Part shown: positions 1 through 5,491 of the stretch, in pieces
Numbering within the stretch: position 1 is the stretch's first letter
How the letters are laid out: every line of letters starts with the position of its first letter
DNA from: Candidatus Zixiibacteriota bacterium
GTDB taxonomy: Bacteria; Zixibacteria; MSB-5A5; GN15; FEB-12
Direction of reading: 5' to 3'
Assembly (NCBI GenBank): GCA_016213305.1
Contig: JACRAV010000253.1
Span: 1-16,521 of the forward strand
Length of the DNA: 16,521 nt
The notes under the pieces: model-generated
Told to the model about the DNA's origin: nothing
Database searches by the model: none
The model's input: the letters and a program-made list of their open reading frames with translations, nothing else
Position numbers and translations under genes: made by a program

Positions 1-657
1 AGCGCAACAGCAACGGATTATTTCAAGTCGAAAGTGGTGCTGGTGAAAGTCAACGCCGAAGTCGATACCACCCTGGCCCGCGAAATGGCCATATCGGGGT
101 ATCCGACCCTGGTCCTGCTCGACAAGAAGGGCGAGGAGATTGATCGCGTGATCGGGTACATGGAAACCGATCCATTTCTCAAGCAACTCGACGACTATCA
201 AAAGGGCATCGGCACCCTGGCCGATCTGCTGGACCAGTCGAAAAAAGACACCAGCCGGGAACTGTCGTTCAAAATCGCCGACAAATACAAATATCGGGGC
301 AAGCCCGATGATGCCACCGGGTGGTATCAGAAGGTGATCGCAGTCAACCCGACCGACTCCCTGGCCGGCGAGAGCCGGATGTCCCTGGCCGATATGTTGC
401 GCCGCGCCAAAAAGTGGGACGAGGCCCTGGCGGCCTTTGCGGCCGTGGAAAAGGACTTCAAGGGAACCCCGTACTCATTTTCAGCCGACGCCGGCATCTG
501 GCAGGCGATCACACTGGGACGGAAAGGCGACACCACCGCCGCTATCGCCGCCTATGAGGTGTTCCTCAAGAATTATCCTAATTCCGAGGATACCAGTTAT
601 GCCCGCAAACAGATCGCGAAACTAAAGAATCCTCCTCCGCCCGAGGAGAAGAAATAG
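1..657 (+). CDS. Thioredoxin-fold/TPR protein, 3' part only
   Basis: The reading frame is open from the first base, so the N-terminus lies outside the window; about 218 codons remain, ending in TAG. The first ~65 residues match the C-terminal half of a thioredoxin-like domain: a strand with VKVNAE, then SGYPTLVLLD with the cis-Pro (YPT), then a Gly-rich strand and closing helix. Any CxxC motif would be upstream and cannot be judged. The rest (about residues 75-205) is helical with TPR-like spacing, including KYRGKPDDATGWYQKVIAVNP and GDTTAAIAAYEVFLKNYPNS, and the tail is Pro/Glu/Lys-rich. Thioredoxin-TPR proteins are often periplasmic redox or chaperone-like factors, but the signal region is missing, so location is unknown. 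ATG and GTG codons near 34 are internal. The link with the glycine cleavage gene downstream is positional only. Confidence 0.75.
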   Translation, partial: SATATDYFKSKVVLVKVNAEVDTTLAREMAISGYPTLVLLDKKGEEIDRVIGYMETDPFLKQLDDYQKGIGTLADLLDQSKKDTSRELSFKIADKYKYRGKPDDATGWYQKVIAVNPTDSLAGESRMSLADMLRRAKKWDEALAAFAAVEKDFKGTPYSFSADAGIWQAITLGRKGDTTAAIAAYEVFLKNYPNSEDTSYARKQIAKLKNPPPPEEKK

Positions 658-665
658 AATGATGT

Positions 666-691
666 GGCGTCAGGCGTCCTCGCCTGACGCC
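666..691. repeat. Perfect 11-bp inverted repeat (hairpin) between genes
   Basis: GGCGTCAGGCG (666-676), a TCCT loop, then CGCCTGACGCC (681-691) form a perfect 11-bp stem in the 51-base gap before gcvPB. It is not followed by a T-run (next bases TGTCACTACA), so it does not look like a standard intrinsic terminator on the + strand. It could be a dispersed palindromic (REP-like) element, an mRNA-stabilising hairpin at the 3' end of the upstream transcript, or a protein site. Copy number cannot be known from this window. Confidence 0.7.
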
Positions 692-708
692 TGTCACTAC
701 ACATACGA

Positions 709-1956
709 GTGAGCAACGTGAGCGAACAAACTTTGATCTACGAGAAATCGGTGCCCGGACGCACCGGGTACATTCTGCCGAACACCAGTCAGTCCGAAAC
801 CGACATCATGTCCCGCATCCCGGGTAAATGGCGCCGCGCGACCGAGGCCGCTCTGCCGGAAGTGTCGGAACCGATCGTGATGCGCCACTACGTCAATCTC
901 TCGACCAAGAACCATCACATTGACAAGGGGTTCTATCCGCTCGGCTCGTGCACGATGAAGTACAACCCCAAGATGAACGACGTTGCCGCTTCACTCCCGG
1001 GATTCTCGAACTGTCATCCGCTCCTGCCGGATTCGGCGGTCCAGGGATGTCTCCAGATCATGCACGAACTGGGCACGTTTCTGGGCGAAGTCTCCGGATT
1101 CCCGGCGGTTTCGCTCCAACCGGTGGCCGGTGCGCAGGGGGAGTTCACTGGCCTCTTGACGATGCGGGCCTATCACGCCGAGCGCGGGGAGCGGCGCAAC
1201 AAAGTCATTATCCCGGACTCGTCCCACGGCACCAATCCGGCCACCGTTACCGCGGCCGGCTGGACGGTGATTCAGATCAAATCGAACGCCGACGGTATCA
1301 TTTCACCTGAAACCGTTGCCGAGGCAATGGATGAAACGGTCGTCGGCATGATGATGACCAATCCGAATACTCTGGGACTGTTCGAGAGCAATATCGCCGA
1401 AATCTGCCGGATCGTGCACGCCAAAGGCGGACTGATGTACATGGACGGAGCCAACCTGAACGCTCACATGGGCATTTTCCGGCCCGCCGACAGCGGCTTC
1501 GACATGATGCACTTCAACCTGCACAAGACGTTCACCATTCCGCACGGCGGCGGCGGTCCCGGCGCGGGTGCGGTTGGGGTCATTGCGGCGCTGGCCAAAC
1601 ATTTGCCGTCGCCGGTGGTCGTGAAAGAATCGAACGGACAGTACAAACTTGATCACAACCGCCCCCATTCGGTGGGGCGGCTTCACGCCTATGTCGGCAA
1701 TTTCGCCCACATGGTGCGGGCCTACGCCTACTGCAAGGCGCTCGGCGGCAAGGGGCTTCGCGAAGTCTCCGAAAACGCCGTCCTCAACGCCAATTACGTC
1801 AAAGCGCTGATCAAGGACGACTACGACATCCCTTACGATCATCCCTGCATGCACGAGTTTGTCGCCTCGGGCAACCGCCAGAAGAAGCTGGGGGTCAAGA
1901 CGTCGGATATCTCCAAACGCCTTCTGGATTTCGGCATGCATGCCCCGACCAACTAG
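709..1956 (+). CDS. gcvPB: Glycine dehydrogenase (decarboxylating) subunit 2, cut short by an in-frame TAG
   Basis: This is the PLP-dependent P-protein C-terminal subunit of the glycine cleavage system, which with GcvPA decarboxylates glycine and passes aminomethyl to the H-protein lipoyl arm. Family hallmarks are GFYPLGSCTMKYNPK (74-88), SSHGTNPA (171-178), YMDGANLNAHMG (244-255) and the PLP lysine K273 in HFNLHKTFTIPHGGGGPG. The start is GTG at 709; GTG at 718 is an alternative and neither has a strong ribosome site. The 415-residue product stops at HAPTN, where family members read on as HAPTNYFPLIV. The frame continues after the TAG to 2169, and an uninterrupted reading of ~486 residues matches the usual family length. 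The product as written would lack the last ~70 conserved residues. gcvPA, gcvH and gcvT are not in the window. Identity is sure; whether a working enzyme is made is not. Confidence 0.93.
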   Translation: MSNVSEQTLIYEKSVPGRTGYILPNTSQSETDIMSRIPGKWRRATEAALPEVSEPIVMRHYVNLSTKNHHIDKGFYPLGSCTMKYNPKMNDVAASLPGFSNCHPLLPDSAVQGCLQIMHELGTFLGEVSGFPAVSLQPVAGAQGEFTGLLTMRAYHAERGERRNKVIIPDSSHGTNPATVTAAGWTVIQIKSNADGIISPETVAEAMDETVVGMMMTNPNTLGLFESNIAEICRIVHAKGGLMYMDGANLNAHMGIFRPADSGFDMMHFNLHKTFTIPHGGGGPGAGAVGVIAALAKHLPSPVVVKESNGQYKLDHNRPHSVGRLHAYVGNFAHMVRAYAYCKALGGKGLREVSENAVLNANYVKALIKDDYDIPYDHPCMHEFVASGNRQKKLGVKTSDISKRLLDFGMHAPTN

Positions 1957-2169
1957 TTCCCGCTCATCGTCCCTGAAGCGCTTATGATCGAGCCGACTGA
2001 AACGGAAAGCCGCGAAACGCTCGAAGAGTTCGGCGCCGCCATGCGACAGATCGCCCGCGAGGCGGAGACCAACCCCCAGATCGTGACCTCCGCCCCCCAT
2101 ACCACGCCGGTGCGCCGCCTCGACGAAGCCACCGCCGCCCGCACGCTGGACATCGCCTACAAAGGTTAA
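1957..2169 (+). pseudogene. gcvPB: In-frame C-terminal remainder of gcvPB beyond the TAG
   Basis: These 70 codons, in the same frame as gcvPB, begin FPLIVPEALMIEPTETE and end with TPVRRLDEATAARTLDIAYKG before TAA. This is the normal GcvPB C-terminus, including the strongly conserved EPTETES segment and the APHTTPVRRLDE motif, with no frameshift or further stop. An ATG at 1984 could in theory start a 61-residue fragment, but it has no evident ribosome site and falls inside a conserved segment. I read it as the tail of one gene split by a single stop codon. Confidence 0.85.
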
Positions 2170-2182
2170 ATCACGTAATTTC

Positions 2183-2219
2183 AACCGGCGCTCTTTCGCA
2201 GAGCGCCGGTTTTTTGTTT
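2183..2219 (+). terminator. Rho-independent terminator after gcvPB
   Basis: AACCGGCGCTCT (2183-2194), a TTCGC loop and AGAGCGCCGGTT (2200-2211) give a perfect 12-bp GC-rich stem followed by TTTTGTTT (2212-2219). It starts 13 bases after the gcvPB stop. Its end lies only 10 bases before the ATG of the ABC gene, leaving little room for a separate downstream promoter. Confidence 0.93.
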
Positions 2220-2229
2220 CATAAGCAGA

Positions 2230-3633
2230 ATGATTCAGCTCGACCGGCTCTCAGTCACATATCCGGGGAGAACCACTCCGGCTCTCCACAACGTCTCCCT
2301 GACGCTTAGCGCCGGGGAATCGGTCTGTATCATGGGCGCCAACGGTTCCGGCAAATCTACGCTGGCCCTCGTGCTGGCCGGTGTCCTCAGACCGTCTTCC
2401 GGTCAGGTTCTGTTTACGGAAGATGGCCCGGCCGGGGCGGGGATCGTTTTTCAAAAACCCGAAAATCAAATGGTGGCGGCACTGGTGGAGAAAGAGCTGG
2501 CCTTCGGCCTTGAAAATCAGGCGCTATTGCAGGCCGTAATGCACGCCGAAATTGAGAAGATTGCCGCCTCGTTCGATCTTCAGTCGCTACTCCAATCGAC
2601 CACCAGCCGGCTGTCGGGCGGAGAACAGCAACGAGTCGCGTTGGCGTCGGTGATGATTACCTCGCCCAATCTGCTCATGCTCGACGAACCTGATTCATTT
2701 CTGGACGCCGAAAGCAGAACTCTGCTGGACACCGCCCTGAAAGGCATTCGCGCTCGCCAACCCGAACTTATCGAAGTCAGAGTAACGCAGGACATAAGCG
2801 TGGCCCGTGCCTGCTCGCGCCTTATCTTGCTTGACGGCGGGGAAGTCATTGCCAACGACTCGCCCGAAATTATTCTCAACCAATCCGACCTGTTACGCAA
2901 ATGCCGACTTATTGTAGAGGGTGCATCGATTGACCCGGCGATTCCTGCTGAACAAGAACTTTCGGAACTCAAAACCACCACACTCCAACCCGACAAACTG
3001 ATTGTGCGGGACCTGGCATTCGAATACGGGCCCGGGCGGCCGGTCCTGCGCGATCTGTCATTCTCTCTAAATTGCGGCGAGGTATTGGGCGTGGCCGGCC
3101 CCACCGGGTCAGGCAAAACCTCATTGGGATTGCTTCTGGCGGGGATACTCGAACCGCAGTCGGGCACGATTATTTGGGCGAGGGGAGAGGAACCGATGGT
3201 CGGTGGTCCGTTCGCAACGATGGCTCTGCAACAACCCGAGCGGCAATTTTTCCTGCCCACCTGTGCTCAAGAAATCGCCTTCGGCCCGGCCAACAACGGC
3301 CATGCTCTGCGGGCATCGGATATCGACTCCCTTCTTGATCTGGTTGGGTTGCCCCCCGCCGCCTTCCGGGACCGCGACCCGCTCACCCTTTCGGTGGGGG
3401 AGCAGAGGCGACTGGCCTGCGCCGTGGTCGTGGCACTCGACAAGCCGTTTATCATATTCGATGAACCAACGGCCGGACTTGATTCCGAAGGTGTCGCACG
3501 TTTTGTCTCGCTTATCCGCCGCATCAAACCCACCCACGGACTGGTGGTCATTTCGCACGACCACGACCTGCTGACCCGCATCTCCAACCGGGTTCTCGTG
3601 TGCGGTCAGGTGCCCTCACCTGATCGTTTGTAG
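2230..3633 (+). CDS. Fused two-domain ABC transporter ATPase, ECF/cobalt type (EcfA1-A2-like)
   Basis: The 467-residue protein carries two complete nucleotide-binding domains without membrane segments. Domain 1 has Walker A GANGSGKST (36-44), Q-loop FQKPENQM (Q75), signature LSGGEQQR (128-135) and Walker B LLMLDEP (148-154), but its H-loop reads VTQD, with Gln187 where catalytic His is usual. Domain 2 has Walker A GPTGSGKTS (290-298), Q-loop LQQPERQF, a variant signature LSVGE (387-391), Walker B FIIFDEP (407-413) and His443 in VISHD. The PENQ/PERQ Q-loops are typical of energy-coupling-factor ATPases, which with EcfT and a substrate-specific S component import vitamins or metals. Fused forms are known (YkoD type). 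No EcfT or S gene is present here, so the substrate cannot be assigned. The first beta-strand begins right after ATG 2230, so this start is likely although no clear ribosome site is visible. Confidence 0.85.
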   Translation: MIQLDRLSVTYPGRTTPALHNVSLTLSAGESVCIMGANGSGKSTLALVLAGVLRPSSGQVLFTEDGPAGAGIVFQKPENQMVAALVEKELAFGLENQALLQAVMHAEIEKIAASFDLQSLLQSTTSRLSGGEQQRVALASVMITSPNLLMLDEPDSFLDAESRTLLDTALKGIRARQPELIEVRVTQDISVARACSRLILLDGGEVIANDSPEIILNQSDLLRKCRLIVEGASIDPAIPAEQELSELKTTTLQPDKLIVRDLAFEYGPGRPVLRDLSFSLNCGEVLGVAGPTGSGKTSLGLLLAGILEPQSGTIIWARGEEPMVGGPFATMALQQPERQFFLPTCAQEIAFGPANNGHALRASDIDSLLDLVGLPPAAFRDRDPLTLSVGEQRRLACAVVVALDKPFIIFDEPTAGLDSEGVARFVSLIRRIKPTHGLVVISHDHDLLTRISNRVLVCGQVPSPDRL

Positions 3634-3660
3634 GTCCGCCAAACAGTGATTTCTTCGTAG

Positions 3661-3702
3661 GTCGGTGTTCCGAGTCCGCCGCAGGCGGACGAGAAACCCG
3701 AT
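3661..3702. repeat. Imperfect palindrome, possible dispersed repeat
   Basis: GTCCGCC (3674-3680), GCA loop and GGCGGAC (3684-3690) form a 7-bp stem. Outside it GTCGG (3661-3665) and CCGAT (3698-3702) can pair across an internal loop that itself includes GTT/AAC. It sits in the gap after the ABC gene and before the pyr promoter. No T-run follows, so terminator function is not supported. The layout resembles intergenic dispersed palindromes; no second copy is seen in this window. Confidence 0.45.
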
Positions 3703-3738
3703 ACCCTCCGAGCTTATCCACAAAATACAATCGGGCAC

Positions 3739-3766
3739 TTGACACCGCCTCGAAATACCATATACT
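3739..3766 (+). promoter_or_regulatory. Sigma70-type promoter of the pyr operon
   Basis: A perfect -35 TTGACA (3739-3744), a 16-base spacer and -10 TATACT (3761-3766, five of six to consensus) lie in the only long gene-free stretch before pyrR. Transcription would begin near 3773, giving a leader of about 185 bases that contains the PyrR-binding element and leader ORF described separately. Confidence 0.75.
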
Positions 3767-3823
3767 CGCCCCAGCCGGACAGCCCGGCCATGACCCGAAA
3801 TGATATCGCGGTCTGAAAAATTG

Positions 3824-3860
3824 AACCTTTTAAGGTGATCCTGCGAGGTCACTAAGGGTT
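3824..3860 (+). promoter_or_regulatory. Putative PyrR-binding stem-loop in the pyr leader RNA
   Basis: The upper stem GGTGATC (3834-3840) pairs with GGTCACT (3847-3853) around the hexaloop CTGCGA (3841-3846), which fits the CNGNGA loop known for PyrR-binding RNAs. Its flanks ATC/GGT resemble the classical consensus. Below it a 5'-side bulge TAA (3831-3833) is followed by a lower stem AACCTTT (3824-3830) with AAGGGTT (3854-3860). Stem, asymmetric bulge and hexaloop all match the known architecture, and pyrR itself is the next gene. In known systems PyrR with UMP stabilises this fold and lowers pyr expression. The 3' arm contains AAGGG, which could serve as a ribosome site for the leader ORF at 3866. 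Folding was done by eye. Confidence 0.65.
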
Positions 3861-3865
3861 TGACC

Positions 3866-3964
3866 ATGAACCGATACCAGACGCCGCTCTGCCCCATATC
3901 GTCTTTTGTGCCCCCATGCGCCAATACCATATTTTCTATATCCGGGAGTAGTATCCTTGCCTGA
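3866..3964 (+). CDS. Possible pyr leader peptide overlapping the pyrR start
   Basis: A 32-codon ORF starts at ATG 3866, seven bases after AAGGG (3854-3858), and ends with TGA at 3962-3964. It overlaps the pyrR TTG start (3957) by eight bases in a different frame. The peptide begins MNRYQTPLCP and ends SISGSSILA and resembles no family I know. The arrangement, a ribosome site inside the 3' arm of the PyrR stem plus an overlapping stop and start, would suit translational coupling to pyrR. It could equally be a chance ORF. Confidence 0.35.
   Translation: MNRYQTPLCPISSFVPPCANTIFSISGSSILA
3872..3907 (+). terminator. Weak terminator-like hairpin in the pyr leader (tentative)
   Basis: CGATA (3872-3876) can pair with TATCG (3897-3901), and inside it CAGA (3878-3881) with TCTG (3888-3891), followed by TCTTTT (3902-3907). 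The stem is short and interrupted, so it is much weaker than the terminator at 2183-2219. It is listed because an attenuator would be expected here if PyrR acts on transcription. Confidence 0.2.
3944..3948 (+). promoter_or_regulatory. Ribosome binding site that decides the pyrR start
   Basis: GGGAG lies eight bases before TTG 3957, a good Shine-Dalgarno spacing. This favours TTG 3957 over the upstream in-frame TTG at 3906, whose extra residues do not resemble PyrR. Confidence 0.65.
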
Positions 3965-4556
3965 CAAAACAGAACAAATACTCGACGCCAAGCAGATCAG
4001 TCGCGCCTTGACCAGAATCGCTCACGAGATTCTGGAACAAAATGGCGGGGCCGAATCGCTGGCCATCATCGGTATCCTGACCCGCGGGGCGCACCTCGCC
4101 AAGCGAGTCGCCGCGATCATCAAGAAACTCGAGGGCATTCAAGTGCCGGTCGGACTGATGGACATCGGTCTGTACCGTGATGATGTCCACTCCAAACTGG
4201 AACAACCGATCGTCCAGCGCACCGACATCCTCTTCCCGGTGGCCAACAAGAATATCATCCTGGTGGACGATGTCCTCTACACCGGTCGCACTATCCGCGC
4301 GGCGCTCGATCAGATTGTCGATTTCGGCCGCCCGCGCACCGTCCAGCTGGCGGTGCTGGTGGATCGCGGGCACCGCGAACTGCAGATCAAGGCCGACTAT
4401 GTGGGCGTGAACATCCCGACTTCGCGGAGCGATCAGGTGGTACTGGAAGTCGTCGAAAAAGAAGGGACCGATCGGGTGTACGTCGTCAAGGGAAGCGCCT
4501 CAGCGCCGAAAAAGAAATCTGCGCCCGCTAGCAAGAAGAAAGGGAAACGATCATGA
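3957..4556 (+). CDS. pyrR: Bifunctional pyr operon regulator / uracil phosphoribosyltransferase
   Basis: PyrR binds pyr leader RNA in response to UMP and PRPP and often also makes UMP from uracil and PRPP. From TTG 3957 the protein has 199 residues. The type I phosphoribosyltransferase PRPP loop ILVDDVLYTGRT (101-112) is intact. ILTRGAHLAKR (40-50), the GLMDIGLYRDD segment (66-76) and VLVDRGHRELQIKADYVG (133-150) also match PyrR, and VNIPTSRSD is the typical C-terminal signature. An unusual feature is the last ~20 residues, an Ala/Ser/Lys tail (GSASAPKKKSAPASKKKGKR) beyond the usual end near 180. It is the first gene after the leader with the PyrR-type stem-loop, implying autoregulation, and its TGA overlaps the pyrB ATG in ATGA. 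Confidence 0.93.
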   Translation: MPDKTEQILDAKQISRALTRIAHEILEQNGGAESLAIIGILTRGAHLAKRVAAIIKKLEGIQVPVGLMDIGLYRDDVHSKLEQPIVQRTDILFPVANKNIILVDDVLYTGRTIRAALDQIVDFGRPRTVQLAVLVDRGHRELQIKADYVGVNIPTSRSDQVVLEVVEKEGTDRVYVVKGSASAPKKKSAPASKKKGKRS

Positions 4557-5491
4557 GCTCGCTCTCATCGCGCCACCTGCTCGGCCTGCAGGGCGTCCCC
4601 AAAGATGATATCGTGCGGATTCTGGACACGGCCGAGTCGTTCCGCGAAGTCCTCGATCGCCCGATCAAAAAACTCCCGACCCTTCGCGGTATCACCGTCC
4701 TCAATCTCTTTTACGAACCCTCCACCCGAACCCGCATCTCGTTCGAACTGGCCCAGAAGCGGCTGTCGGCGGATACGGTCAATTTTACGCCTTCGACATC
4801 CTCGGTGAAGAAAGGGGAGTCGTTGCGCGACACCGTGCAGAATATCGAGGCCATGAAGATCGACATGGTGGTGGTGCGGCACCAGTCCTCCGGCGTCCCC
4901 TACTATCTGACCACCTGCCTTGACGCCAATATCGTCAATGCCGGCGACGGCATGCACGAACACCCGACCCAGGGTCTTTTGGATATGTTCACGATCCGCC
5001 ACCGCTATGGCAAACTCAACGGCCTTCGGGTCGTGCTTGTGGGCGATGTCAAACATTCCCGCGTCGTCCGTTCCAATATCTGGGGATTGAAAACCATGGG
5101 CGCTTCGGTCGCTCTGTGCGGCCCGCAAACACTCCTACCGTCGGAGGTGGAACGGTTCGGGTGTGACGTCTATACCGACATCGACACAGCACTGGAGGGC
5201 GCCGACGTCGTCAACATCATGCGCATACAACTGGAGCGCCAGCAGGCCGGGCTGTTCCCGTCGTCGCGCGAATACACCAACCTGTTCGGCATCACGAAGG
5301 AACGGCTCAAGCGGCTCAATCGGAATTACACCATCATGCATCCGGGGCCGATGAATCGCGGCGAGGAGATTTCAAGCGAGGTCGCCGACGGCGATCATTC
5401 GGTCATCCTCGATCAGGTGACCAACGGACAGGCGGTCCGCATGGCCGTCCTGTATCTCCTGTCCGGACGCAAAGAGGAGGGAGAGGAATAA
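4553..5491 (+). CDS. pyrB: Aspartate carbamoyltransferase catalytic subunit
   Basis: The enzyme condenses carbamoyl phosphate with L-aspartate to N-carbamoyl-aspartate, the committed step of de novo pyrimidine synthesis in the cytoplasm. The 312-residue length is normal. The carbamoyl-phosphate site STRTR is at 57-61 and the mobile loop SSVKKGES around 83-90. HPTQGLLD (137-144), the GDVKHSR segment (164-170) characteristic of ATCase, and HPGPMNRG (263-270) complete the set. The ATG at 4553 overlaps the pyrR stop by four bases, and the pyrB stop TAA shares a base with the pyrC start. No pyrI regulatory subunit is seen, so control is likely through PyrR. Identification is firm. Confidence 0.97.
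   Translation: MSSLSSRHLLGLQGVPKDDIVRILDTAESFREVLDRPIKKLPTLRGITVLNLFYEPSTRTRISFELAQKRLSADTVNFTPSTSSVKKGESLRDTVQNIEAMKIDMVVVRHQSSGVPYYLTTCLDANIVNAGDGMHEHPTQGLLDMFTIRHRYGKLNGLRVVLVGDVKHSRVVRSNIWGLKTMGASVALCGPQTLLPSEVERFGCDVYTDIDTALEGADVVNIMRIQLERQQAGLFPSSREYTNLFGITKERLKRLNRNYTIMHPGPMNRGEEISSEVADGDHSVILDQVTNGQAVRMAVLYLLSGRKEEGEE

Noticed and set aside
659..712. 17-codon ORF from ATG 659 through the hairpin, with TGA overlapping the gcvPB GTG
   Set aside because: It consists mostly of the palindrome, has no ribosome site of note, and resembles nothing; too short to support.
1954..1956. Genome-wide amber reassignment or pyrrolysine as the default explanation of the gcvPB stop
   Set aside because: TAG ends five other genes in this window at natural C-termini, and the replaced residue is a conserved Tyr. 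Site-specific readthrough stays open but is not the simplest reading.
1303..2184. Long antisense ORF (293 codons) opposite gcvPB
   Set aside because: It lies opposite conserved gcvPB codons, and its translation is Arg/Gly/His-rich with no recognisable motif, as expected for the reverse of a GC-rich gene. Its openness does not explain the TAG.
3906..3956. Extended pyrR start at TTG 3906
   Set aside because: The extra 17 residues do not resemble PyrR, and GGGAG at 3944-3948 points to TTG 3957.
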